Source: Cupriavidus taiwanensis LMG 19424 (GTDB lineage Bacteria; Pseudomonadota; Gammaproteobacteria; Burkholderiales; Burkholderiaceae). Taken from it: 64,000 nucleotides of DNA. The stretch is taken from NCBI RefSeq assembly GCF_000069785.1, contig NC_010530.1:2350001-2414000 (forward strand), written 5' to 3'. A program made the translations under genes and the position numbers. This document shows positions 26,443 through 34,520 of the stretch, piece by piece; within the stretch, counting starts at the first letter, position 1; every line of letters begins with the position of its first letter. The notes beneath the pieces are model-generated. The model did not search any database. It was not told the origin of the DNA and saw only the letters and a list, made by a program, of their open reading frames with translations.

Positions 26443-26631
26443 GGTGTAGGACGCGGGTCGCTTGCGGGGTCCGCGCTGCGGCACGGATCAGTGGGTGCGG
26501 TGCGGTGCACAGGCGGCTGCGAAATTGTCGCATGGGACGCGCCCCGCGCCGCCGGCACCGCGTTGGCTTGAAAACATGACGCTTCGCGTGCCGGGCAGCT
26601 TTGCGCTGTCATCGCAAGATGCTATGTTGGC

Positions 26632-28116
26632 TTGAAGGAATCGACGGCGCGTCGCCTTTCGTACGCGATCGCGCCGGTCCCAACCGCCACACCGACCAGC
26701 ACGCGGCAGATTCTCTTGGCCCACCACCACGCGCTTGCCCTCGCCCTGATCGCCCTCTCCGGTGCCGCGCTGGCGCAGGCACCGGCCGATGCGCCTGCCT
26801 ACAAATTCCTGCGCTACGACGAAGACTACCGCTACCTGCAGGGCGCCGGCGCTGACGCCACGCGCCATGATCTGTGGGATCCGGTCAAGTACATCCCACT
26901 CGGCGCGCCCGATACCTACCTGAGCCTGGGCGGCGAGATCCGCGAACGCTTCGAGAACTATTCGGCACCGAACTTCGGCACGCCGGGCCGCGAGGCCGAC
27001 GGCTACCTGCTGCATCGCATCCTGCTGCACGCCGATCTGCATGCTGGCCAGCGCTTCCGTGCCTTCTTGCAACTGGGCAATCAACTCGCCGCCGGCAAGG
27101 ACGTGGCCTTGCCCCCGTATGAAGACCGGCTGGATTTGCAGCAGGCCTTTGTCGACGCGCGCCTGCCAGTATCCGGCACTGCGGCGGAGGACCCCACGCT
27201 GCGCCTGGGCCGGCAGGAAATGGCGTTCGGCTCCCAGCGCCTGGTCTCGGTGCGCGATGCGCCGAACGTGCGCCGCGCCTTCGACGGCGTTCGGCTGGGC
27301 GGGCAGGCCAGCGACGTCCGCATCGACGCCTTCGCCACCCGGCCGGTGCTGCTCAAGGCCGGCAACTTCGATGACCACCCCAATCATGCGCAGGGCTTCT
27401 GGGGCGTGTACACGACATTGCCGCACAGCTTCGTGCCGGCATCCGGTGTGGACCTGTATTACCTGGGCTTCGAGAACAGCCGCGCGCTGTTCAGCATCGG
27501 TCCGGGCGTGGAGCGCCGGCATTCCGTGGGCGGCCGCATCTTCGGCAGCCACGGCCGTTGGGACTGGGACTGGGAAGCGCTGGCGCAGTTCGGCAGCTTC
27601 GGCCAGCAAGACCTGCGCGCCTGGGGCTTCTCGACCGACACGGGCTATGCCTTCGCCATGGGCGGATGGAAAGCGCGCACCGGTATCAAGGCCACCGCGG
27701 GCAGCGGCGACAAGGATCCCGGCGACGGCCGGCTGGGGACCTACGGCGGGCTCTTTCCCAAGCTGGCCTACTTCAACCAGGCCGGCCTGGTCGGCGCCTC
27801 CAATGTGGTGGACCTGCAGCCGTCGCTGACGCTCCGGCCGACCGCATCGCTGCGCCTGACGGTATCGTGGGACTTCATCTGGCGCCAGACCACCGGCGAC
27901 GCGGTCTATACGGCGACCGCTGTTCCCATCGCAGGCACCGCCGGCCGCCCCGGGCGCTACACCGGCAGCCAGCTTGCCTTCGATGTGCTCTGGCAAGTGG
28001 ATCGCCATGTCACCGTCAACGCCGGGCTGGTGCATGTGGAAGTAGCGCCGGTGCTGCGCACGGCGGGCGGGCGCAATACCAATTTCACGTACCTGTCGGC
28101 GGCCTATACCTTCTGA
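26632..28116 (+). CDS. Alginate-export-type outer-membrane porin
   Basis: This 494-residue beta-barrel protein of the alginate export (AlgE/PF13372) family is used in many proteobacteria as an outer-membrane channel for diverse organic compounds. The signal peptide lies at about 30-48, cleaved near ALAQ-APAD, which is later than usual. The TTG at 26632 is the longest start, and a TTG at 26716 would give a shorter leader. Typical segments are SLGGEIRERFENY and LGRQEMAFGSQRLVS. The C-terminus ends in aromatic F, as expected for barrel assembly. It lies alone, with the intradiol dioxygenase converging on it. Confidence 0.82.
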   Translation: MKESTARRLSYAIAPVPTATPTSTRQILLAHHHALALALIALSGAALAQAPADAPAYKFLRYDEDYRYLQGAGADATRHDLWDPVKYIPLGAPDTYLSLGGEIRERFENYSAPNFGTPGREADGYLLHRILLHADLHAGQRFRAFLQLGNQLAAGKDVALPPYEDRLDLQQAFVDARLPVSGTAAEDPTLRLGRQEMAFGSQRLVSVRDAPNVRRAFDGVRLGGQASDVRIDAFATRPVLLKAGNFDDHPNHAQGFWGVYTTLPHSFVPASGVDLYYLGFENSRALFSIGPGVERRHSVGGRIFGSHGRWDWDWEALAQFGSFGQQDLRAWGFSTDTGYAFAMGGWKARTGIKATAGSGDKDPGDGRLGTYGGLFPKLAYFNQAGLVGASNVVDLQPSLTLRPTASLRLTVSWDFIWRQTTGDAVYTATAVPIAGTAGRPGRYTGSQLAFDVLWQVDRHVTVNAGLVHVEVAPVLRTAGGRNTNFTYLSAAYTF

Positions 28117-28150
28117 GCCGAGGCGAGCGCGGGCGCACGCCGGAACCGGA

Positions 28151-29071
28151 TCACGGCAACGGCGGCTTGGGCAACCTGGTCTCGCCCGGCTCCAGCTTCA
28201 GCTCGACATCGAGGCGGAAGCCACCGTTTCCATCCGGCTCGAAATCGCGCAGCAGCGAGCCGACCGCGCCAAAGGCCGCGTCGCTGAAGGCGTAGGGGTC
28301 CAGCGCATCGAAGATCTGCGTGGTCAGCACCTTGTGCCCCGGCGCGATAGCAATGAAGTGCAGATGCGCCGGACGCATGTGGTCGCGGTTCTGCAGCTTC
28401 AGCAGTTCGCCGCAGGGGCCGTCGATCGGCACGCCATAGCCCGACGGCCGCACGCTCTCGAACCAGAAGCGCCCTTCGGCGTCGGTCTCGAACACGGCAC
28501 GCAGGTTCATGTCTTCCTGGTGTTCGTCCTGGTTTTCGTAGAGGCCGCTCGGCGCTGCCTGCCAGGTCTCGATGCGCGCGCGGGCGATCGGCGTGCCGTC
28601 GATCGACACCACGCGGCCCCGCACCGTCAGCGGGTCGCCGGTGGTGTCGGGGGTGGCGATATGCGCGCCGTTGGGGCGCACCGGCTGGTTGGCGCGCCAG
28701 AACGGCCCGATCAGCGCGGGCTCGGTGCCGCCGGCGGCCAGCACGGCCTTGGCGTCCATCAGCAGCACCAGCGTGGCAAGCCCAAGGATATCCGCCAGCA
28801 GGATACCCTCGTGCTTCTTCGGGCCGGTGCCCTGCCCGATGCGGACCATGAAGTCCAGGCCGGCGTGGAGCTCTTCATAGGTCAGCTGCACCTCGGACGC
28901 GAACGCGTGCGCATGCCGGATCAGGGCATCGAGAATGGTGCGGGTACGCGCGTCGGCGGTGCCGGCATTGGCCTTGAGCACGGCTTCCAGCAGCGCCTCG
29001 GGGGTGGCGGGAATCGATTGAGAAGGCGCCGCGGAAGCGGCGCTTGCGCGGGCTACGGAAGCAGAAGTCAT
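28151..29071 (-). CDS. Intradiol ring-cleavage dioxygenase (catechol/hydroxyquinol 1,2-dioxygenase-like)
   Basis: This 306-residue Fe(III) enzyme cleaves aromatic diols between the two hydroxyls. An N-terminal dimerisation domain (about 25-115) precedes the catalytic beta-sandwich. The four iron ligands can be seen: Tyr in APSGLYENQ, Tyr in RPSGYGVP, and two His in MRPAHLHF. Sequence style and length suggest hydroxyquinol or chlorocatechol dioxygenases rather than the protocatechuate type. It lies 126 bp downstream of a cupin gene on the same strand, so the two may be co-transcribed for an aromatic pathway. The upstream start in the frame (29173) is less likely. Confidence 0.86.
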   Translation of the reverse strand: MTSASVARASAASAAPSQSIPATPEALLEAVLKANAGTADARTRTILDALIRHAHAFASEVQLTYEELHAGLDFMVRIGQGTGPKKHEGILLADILGLATLVLLMDAKAVLAAGGTEPALIGPFWRANQPVRPNGAHIATPDTTGDPLTVRGRVVSIDGTPIARARIETWQAAPSGLYENQDEHQEDMNLRAVFETDAEGRFWFESVRPSGYGVPIDGPCGELLKLQNRDHMRPAHLHFIAIAPGHKVLTTQIFDALDPYAFSDAAFGAVGSLLRDFEPDGNGGFRLDVELKLEPGETRLPKPPLP

Positions 29072-29197
29072 AGTGGGGTCAGCTGCTGTGGGAAGTGGGG
29101 ATGGAATCTGGCGCGGAGTGGGGCGTCGATGTGACGCCCCGCTGCATGCCGCAGGCGCCTGCTCGTTGACCACGCGTCCGGGTCGCCGCGGACGTCG

Positions 29198-29752
29198 TCA
29201 GCCTTCGGAACGCGGCTGCGCCGGCTCCGCCCCGCTTTCCTTGATGTAGCCATCGTCGCCATAAACCAGGCCGGTGGACTCGGCCGCCTTGACCACGTCC
29301 GGGTGCCAGGCGATGCGGCCGCATTCTTCGTCGGTGCCGCCCACCACAGAGTAGACCACCAGCGCGTGGTCGTTGGGGTTGCGGAAGCCGCGCATCACGC
29401 CGATCGGGCAGGAGATCACGTCCCACTGGTTCAGCATCAGCGAATACTGGCCCTTTTCGCCCCAGATCACTTCCATCTGGCCGTTCAGCGGGCAGAACAC
29501 TTCCTCAGTCTTGTGCGCGTGCAGGCTGGCGCCCTGGCCGACCGGGATCTCGATAAAGGTCACGCCGAAGCGGTGGTTGCCGGGGATCGCGGGCTCGACG
29601 CCTTTGTTCTCGAGCACGCCGCGGTTCATGATCTTGTAGATGTTCTTCTTCATCCCGGGCAGGCGGCTTTCGATGAAGGTCTCGCCGTACGGCTTGACCT
29701 TGCCCCAGCGAGCGATGCGGGTGGCTTCCATTTCCTGTGGCGTCGGATCCAT
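29198..29752 (-). CDS. Cupin-domain protein, dioxygenase-associated
   Basis: This 184-residue cupin has the conserved core LHAHKTEEVFCPLNGQMEV, with an H-x-H...E metal site, and a second motif WDVISCPIGVMRGFRN. There is no signal peptide. It is the first gene of a two-gene minus-strand unit with an intradiol dioxygenase, so a role in aromatic-acid degradation or its regulation is plausible but not shown. The frame reaches 30031, but the ATG at 29752 begins the conserved part (MDPTPQEME). Confidence 0.75.
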   Translation of the reverse strand: MDPTPQEMEATRIARWGKVKPYGETFIESRLPGMKKNIYKIMNRGVLENKGVEPAIPGNHRFGVTFIEIPVGQGASLHAHKTEEVFCPLNGQMEVIWGEKGQYSLMLNQWDVISCPIGVMRGFRNPNDHALVVYSVVGGTDEECGRIAWHPDVVKAAESTGLVYGDDGYIKESGAEPAQPRSEG

Positions 29753-30132
29753 GTGATTCCTCGATGTCGTGAAGGTTGGGGAACGAGAGGGCGATTGCCT
29801 CTGTTCATGCAACTTTAAAAAGCGCCAACAGGGCAGTCCAACATCATTTTTCGCAGGCCGCGATAACAATACGGTATCGGGTTTTGGGCCGAGGGACAGT
29901 CCGGGCCGGGCCCCGACCCGGTTCACCCAAGCGCATGACGCGCGCAGTAACCACGCACCGGGAGGGGCACCCCGGACCGGCGCGTCGTCGTTGCTTTCAC
30001 CACGAACGCCGTCCTGCCGCCTTGACGCCATGGCGCACGCATGGGCATCATTCGGTCTTTTCCTAAATGCGAATTATTCGCATTTGTATTGACATTCACA
30101 TCCAGGCCTGCCTGTCTTCCTGCTGTTCCATC
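29753..30132. other. Divergent intergenic region with Fur-like box
   Basis: This 380-bp spacer separates the cupin gene (minus) from the TonB receptor gene (plus). The only recognised element is the palindrome at 30065-30085. Nothing else with a clear function was seen. Confidence 0.55.
30065..30085 (+). promoter_or_regulatory. Fur box-like palindrome upstream of the TonB receptor
   Basis: AAATGCGAA-TTA-TTCGCATTT is a perfect 9-3-9 inverted repeat resembling the AATGCGAA-type Fur boxes of Bordetella/Burkholderiales iron genes. It ends 47 nt before the preferred ATG at 30133, in a promoter-proximal position, and predicts repression in iron-replete cells. Confidence 0.75.
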
Positions 30133-32295
30133 ATGAGCCGCCAAGTCCTTCGCGCCGCGCGTGCGCACGCACCCCAACCCCGCCATCTCGCCGTGCTGGC
30201 GCAACTTGCCGTGCTCGCCGGCTTTCCGGCGACGGCCGCGCTGGCGCAGCAAGCGGCGGCGCCGGCCGATGCGGCGTCGCTGCCGGCGGTGACCGTGAGC
30301 GCGTCGGCGGTGGACGATTCCGGTCTGCAGCTTGAGAAAAAGGCCAGCACCGGCGCGCTCGGTTCGCGCACGCAGCTGGACACGCCATACTCCACCACCA
30401 TCGTCACCGGCGAGGATCTGGCCGAGCGCCAGGTGGCCAAGCTGGGCGATGTGTTCACGATGGACGCGTCGGTCAGCGACAACAGCAACGGCTACAACAG
30501 CTGGTCCAGTTACCTGAGCGTGCGCGGCCTGCAGATCGACTGGCAGAACGGCTTCAAGATCAACGGCCTGCCGTTCGTGGCCTACGGCATCACGCTGCCC
30601 TACGAGCACATGGAGCAGGTCGAGCTGCTAAAGGGCCTGCCGGGCTTCATGTACGGTTTTGCCACGCCGGGCGGCATCGTCAACTATGTCACCAAGAAGC
30701 CGACCGACACCTTCACCGCGTCGTTTGAACTGGGCTACCGTGCCGCCAATGTCTGGAGCGAGCACATCGACCTGGGCGGCCGTGCCGGCCCGGACAATAT
30801 GTTCGGCTACCGCCTGAACGCGACGCATGAGGAAGGCACGCCCTACAACGCGCGCAACATCCGGCGCGACAGCGTGTCGCTGGGGCTGGACGCGCGGCTG
30901 ACCAAGGACCTGACCTGGACTTTCGATTCGATCTACCAGGACCGCCGCGCCACCGGCCAGATGCCTTCGTTCAGCCTGTGGAGCTATGGCGATACGGCGC
31001 TGCCGGGCGCGGTCTCCGGGCGCATCCGCAACTTCGCCGGCGCCGACCAGCACCTGAACACCAACCTGCAGCTGTACAGCACCGGCCTGCGCTACCAGAT
31101 CAACCCGGACTGGACCGTCAGCACCAGCTACAGCTTCACCAAGGTCAACCGCAGCCGCAATGAAAGCACCTACAACCTGCTGAACCAGGCCGGCGACTAC
31201 ATCGACCAGCGCTACGACACCGCGCAGAACCAGCAGGTGGGGCAATGGCAGGCCATGCTCGAAGGCAAGTTCCGCACCGGTCCGTTCGGGCACCAGCTGG
31301 TGGCGGGCCTGTCGTGGCAGAAGCAGATCGACCGCTATGACAACAACGGCTTCGCTGGGGTCATCGGCACCGGCAATATCTTCGCGCCGAACACCAACAC
31401 GTATTACAGCTCGACCGCCTTCAACAAGGTCCGCAACAGCGACATCACGCAGAAGTCGGTGTTCGCCAGCGACACCGTACAGCTGAGCGAGCGCTGGTCG
31501 ATGCTGGCCGGCCTGCGCGTGACCAACTTCGAGCAGAACGGCTATGTGCCGGTCACCTCCAGCTACAGCAAGAGCGGTGTGGTGACGCCGACGCTGGCGC
31601 TGATGTTCAAGCCGGTGCCCGCCGCCACGGTCTATGCCAGCTACGTCGAGGCGCTGGAGCCCGGCTCGATCGTCCCGGACGGCTACACCAACGCCCGCCA
31701 GCTGCTGAGCCCGATCCGCAGCAAGCAGTATGAAATCGGCGTCAAGGCCGACCAGGCTGCGTGGAGCGCGACCGCCGCCGCCTTCCGCATCGAGCGCGGC
31801 GCCGAGTACGACAGCATCAGCGCCGGCGTGCCGACGCGCCAGCAGGATGGCACCTCGATCTACCAGGGGTTGGAACTGGCGGGTGTGTATCGCCTGGGCT
31901 CGCAGTGGGAGTTCGGCGCTAGCGCAATGTATCTCGATTCGTACTACGACAACGGCGTGGCCAACAGCGGCAACCGCGTGGCCGGCGCGCCCGGCTTTAT
32001 CATGGCCGGACGTGTCAGCTACCGCGTGCCGTTCGTGCCGGGATTGCGTGTTGGCGTCGATGGCAAATATACCGGCAGTACCAAGCTTAATGCGGGGAAT
32101 ACGCTCGAGGCCGGCGGCTATACGGTGTTCAATCTCGGGGCCAGCTACAGCACTCGGTTCGCGGGCAAGGACCTGACACTGCGCGCCGCGCTGAACAACG
32201 TGACCAACAAGCGGTACTGGGGCTTCCAGTACGAGAATTACATCCAGCCGGCGGACCCGCGGAGTATCAGTTTGACGGCGAAGATTGCGTATTGA
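30133..32295 (+). CDS. TonB-dependent siderophore receptor
   Basis: This 720-residue outer-membrane receptor has a signal peptide (cleavage near ALAQ-QAAAP). A plug domain at about 60-185 contains LDTPYSTTIVTGEDL and GFMYGFATPGGIVNYVTK. A 22-strand barrel follows, with NNVTNKRYWGF near the end and a terminal aromatic residue. Such receptors import ferric siderophores using TonB energy. The frame extends upstream to 30067, inside the Fur-like box, so the ATG at 30133 is preferred. No siderophore biosynthesis genes are adjacent, so it probably takes up a foreign siderophore. Confidence 0.9.
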   Translation: MSRQVLRAARAHAPQPRHLAVLAQLAVLAGFPATAALAQQAAAPADAASLPAVTVSASAVDDSGLQLEKKASTGALGSRTQLDTPYSTTIVTGEDLAERQVAKLGDVFTMDASVSDNSNGYNSWSSYLSVRGLQIDWQNGFKINGLPFVAYGITLPYEHMEQVELLKGLPGFMYGFATPGGIVNYVTKKPTDTFTASFELGYRAANVWSEHIDLGGRAGPDNMFGYRLNATHEEGTPYNARNIRRDSVSLGLDARLTKDLTWTFDSIYQDRRATGQMPSFSLWSYGDTALPGAVSGRIRNFAGADQHLNTNLQLYSTGLRYQINPDWTVSTSYSFTKVNRSRNESTYNLLNQAGDYIDQRYDTAQNQQVGQWQAMLEGKFRTGPFGHQLVAGLSWQKQIDRYDNNGFAGVIGTGNIFAPNTNTYYSSTAFNKVRNSDITQKSVFASDTVQLSERWSMLAGLRVTNFEQNGYVPVTSSYSKSGVVTPTLALMFKPVPAATVYASYVEALEPGSIVPDGYTNARQLLSPIRSKQYEIGVKADQAAWSATAAAFRIERGAEYDSISAGVPTRQQDGTSIYQGLELAGVYRLGSQWEFGASAMYLDSYYDNGVANSGNRVAGAPGFIMAGRVSYRVPFVPGLRVGVDGKYTGSTKLNAGNTLEAGGYTVFNLGASYSTRFAGKDLTLRAALNNVTNKRYWGFQYENYIQPADPRSISLTAKIAY

Positions 32296-32320
32296 AGTTT
32301 TGCCGCATGCGCACAACAGG

Positions 32321-32346
32321 ACCCGCTCTTCGGAGCGGGTTTTTTG
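32321..32346 (+). terminator. Rho-independent terminator after the TonB receptor
   Basis: ACCCGCTC-TTCG-GAGCGGGT is a perfect 8-bp stem with a TTCG tetraloop, followed by a T-run (TTTTT). It lies 25 bp past the receptor stop. Confidence 0.9.
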
Positions 32347-32455
32347 TTGGTTCATGTTGTGCTTGGGGTGGGGCGGTTGGGTGGGTTGTCGTGCTTGGCT
32401 GGCGTGGCTGTTTCGCCGGCGCAGCCGGCGACCTACTTATATGAACGCGCCCCGG

Positions 32456-32703
32456 TTTGCAAGGCAAGTTGAGCATGAGGCATCGAACGGTTGGTTGCAG
32501 ACTTATATCCGGCCTTGTTTAGCAGGCCAAGCCTGCGGGCCCTGATGGTATTCGCCGGGAACGTCCCTCACTTTTTGGCGTGCTCGTTGTGGCACCAGTA
32601 GGTCGTCGGGTTTCCGCTCCCGCGGTCCAACCTGTTTTGCCATCACCTCCACTTACCGTCGCAACCTGTGAACGGATTCCCTGCTTGCTAGCTCAGCCTG
32701 CCG
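32456..32703 (-). ncRNA. Candidate seekRNA/bridge RNA region of the IS1111 element
   Basis: About 248 nt of non-coding sequence lie between the transposase stop and the left subterminal repeat, downstream of the gene. In IS1111-group elements this 3' non-coding part carries the structured RNA that guides target choice, while the shorter 5' flank (33730-33870) does not. Several short stems can be seen, for example around GGCCAAGCCTGCGGGCC. Boundaries and structure are not determined. This is an inference from group membership. Confidence 0.45.
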
Positions 32704-33729
32704 TTAGGCAAGCTTGACCGAGACATAGTCGCGGTCATAGGTTCGGTTGTGGGCCAACAGAGCCCAGGCCGTGCGCGCCATCTTGTTGGCCATGGCGACG
32801 CCTACGACGTTAGCCGGACGGCGCTGGACCAGCGCCGTACTCCAATGGCTTTGCCCCTTGCGACGCAAGTGACTGAGCACGATCCGCGCACCGTGAATCA
32901 GCAAGGTGCGCAGATAGGTGTCGCCGCGTTTGCTGATGCCCCCGAGATTCACTTTGCCACCGGTACCGCGCTGTCTTGGCACTAAGCCAAGGAATGCCGC
33001 CAGTTGCCGGCCTGAGCGGAAGGCGTGCACGTCGCCAATGGTGGCCACCAGCGCTGTCGCGGTGAGCGGGCCAATCCCGGGAATGGCAGCGACGGTCTGG
33101 CAATCGTGATCTTCCTTGAGCCAGGTGTTCAAGCGGATTTCGATTTGCCCGATTTCCTCGTCCAGGCGTGCGATGTCTTGTAATTGCTCGGCCACGGAAT
33201 CGAACAGCACGCGCGGCAACTGCTGTTCGAGTTCGGCCATATGTTGCTTGATCTCTTCCAATCCGGCACGGCGTCCGCGACGGAAGTGAATGCCGAACTC
33301 GAACAGCACGCCGCGCAACTGGTTGATCAACATGGTGCGCATCTTCACGCGCAGGGCGCGGAATCCATGCAGGGCAAGGATGGCCTGCTGTGTTTCGGTC
33401 TTGCGCGCGACTTGGCGCATGCCGGGCTGATGTACGGCGGTCCAGATGGCCTTGGCATCGGCCACGTCGGTCTTGTTGGTCTGCACAAAGGGACGTACAA
33501 AGGCGGCATGCAAGAGCACGGGCTTATGGCCAAGTGCGGCGAGCTGGCGTGCCCACCAGTGTGCGCTGCCACAAGCCTCCAGTGCGACACGACCAGGCGC
33601 GCGCTTGGCCAGGAAGTTGAGCAGGGCCTTACGCGTAAAGCGACGGTTGAAACACTCGCCTGAAGGCTCAACCCAATAGAGCTGGAAAACACCCTTTGCA
33701 ATGTCCAGACCGTAAGTCGTAGTATTCAT
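32704..33729 (-). CDS. IS110-family (IS1111 group) transposase
   Basis: This 341-residue DEDD/serine-type recombinase has the N-terminal RuvC-like part with catalytic acids in TYGLDIAK, ALEACGSAH and TNKTDVADAKA. The C-terminal Transposase_20 domain contains IPGIGPLTATAL and the conserved serine in FRSGRQLAAFLGL. The start at 33729 has GGAGG upstream; an in-frame extension to 33780 lacks support. The gene is full-length and undamaged, so the element may be active. It lies inside an IS whose ends can be located. Confidence 0.93.
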   Translation of the reverse strand: MNTTTYGLDIAKGVFQLYWVEPSGECFNRRFTRKALLNFLAKRAPGRVALEACGSAHWWARQLAALGHKPVLLHAAFVRPFVQTNKTDVADAKAIWTAVHQPGMRQVARKTETQQAILALHGFRALRVKMRTMLINQLRGVLFEFGIHFRRGRRAGLEEIKQHMAELEQQLPRVLFDSVAEQLQDIARLDEEIGQIEIRLNTWLKEDHDCQTVAAIPGIGPLTATALVATIGDVHAFRSGRQLAAFLGLVPRQRGTGGKVNLGGISKRGDTYLRTLLIHGARIVLSHLRRKGQSHWSTALVQRRPANVVGVAMANKMARTAWALLAHNRTYDRDYVSVKLA

Positions 33730-33891
33730 TTCGGGTTCCTCCATCCTGTGTGGATTGTGCGAACTTCCACTCTGGCACATCGATGCCGTTTCGTGATGGA
33801 GGGCCCACCTATCCTGTCACGTTCCCCAGAAGCACAACTGAACTACCAGCGCCTCTTTGATCGGGAGAGGCCGGGGGCGCGTTCATTCCAT

Positions 33892-33914
33892 CTTCTTGGC
33901 CGAGCGCCAAGAAG
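33892..33914. repeat. Palindromic repeat (right part) interrupted by the IS
   Basis: CTTCTTGG-CCGAGCG-CCAAGAAG is a perfect 8-bp hairpin, continuing on the right into TAGG. The matching CCTA lies left of the IS at 32432-32435, so before the insertion the arms were CCTACTTCTTGG and CCAAGAAGTAGG. It is a REP-like intergenic element used as the IS target. Confidence 0.7.
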
Positions 33915-34378
33915 TAGGCAAGAAACGCGTCGCCTGTGCGGCTGGCAATCAATTTGACGGCGTTGGTGGGTCGGGCGGTGGTGATTTCCGTTTGGGCGTG
34001 GTTGCCTGTTCGACCCTGCTACGCTATGTGAGTCAGGGGCGGTGCCTGCGATCACCCACTTTTGAACGATCCCAACAGGGTGTAGGCAGCCTGCTGCTGG
34101 CGCTATCGGTGGGACGCCTTCGGCTGCGCTGCGCGCGCGCCCTATCTCAGGTCTATTGCTCGGGCACGGAGTGCGTCGCTGCGCTCGCACGCGCTATCGC
34201 TGGCGAGCCCAAAGGACTTTTCCCTTCCGCCTGTTTGCTCCCCTCTCCCGCTTGCGGGAGAGGGGCCGGGGGAGAGGGCCGGAGCATCCACGAAGTCCAC
34301 CGCATCAATCCCCACCCCCTCACATCCCCCACCCCCCACCTTCAGGGAAAACGAATGTTGACAATCACAAATCCGTGA
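33915..34378. other. Intergenic region without recognisable gene
   Basis: About 460 bp hold no convincing coding sequence. Composition varies and short repeats are common, including the interspersed element at 34231-34263. It may be an accumulation of repeat remnants between the IS and the allantoin operon. Confidence 0.5.
34231..34263. repeat. Interspersed repeat with CTCTCCCGCTTGCGGGAGAG palindrome, copy A
   Basis: The sequence has a GTTTGCTCCC lead-in and then the stem CTCTCCCG-CTTG-CGGGAGAG. An identical stretch of about 31 bp occurs at 46741-46771. It is intergenic and non-coding. Confidence 0.8.
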
Positions 34379-34430
34379 TCTACAACATCGTCTACACACT
34401 CAATCAATTTTGTAGACAATTTAGTAGACA
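34379..34430. promoter_or_regulatory. Four-half-site operator upstream of the allantoin operon
   Basis: Four related hexamers are arranged symmetrically about position 34404: TCTACA at 34379-34384 and 34391-34396, and TGTAGA-type (TGTAGAC, GTAGACA) at 34411-34417 and 34424-34430. The core TTGTAGACAA resembles GntR/FadR-subfamily sites. The array lies 91 bp before the NCS1 permease ATG, so it is the likely binding region of the GntR regulator at 38064-38870. Confidence 0.65.
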
Positions 34431-34520
34431 CATAAACACCCTCCCCTGGGCGCGCCGTACAGAGCCCCGAAGGGCCGCGCGTCGCCTATCGTCAAGACAC
34501 ACATCTGCCAGGAGACTCAG

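Larger units (their letters stand above)
32439..33891 (-). mobile_element. IS110 family, IS1111-group insertion sequence
   Basis: This element of about 1.45 kb encloses the transposase gene at 32704-33729. Subterminal inverted repeats are visible: ATGAACGCGCCCCGG at 32441-32455 and its near-exact complement CCGGGGGCGCGTTCAT at 33871-33886, with the true ends a few bases outside. Such subterminal repeats define the IS1111 group. The insertion splits a palindromic intergenic repeat: CCTACTT remains on the left and the rest of the hairpin, ending in GTAGG, on the right. The exact terminal base is ambiguous by about 3 bp (CTT is shared). Confidence 0.85.
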
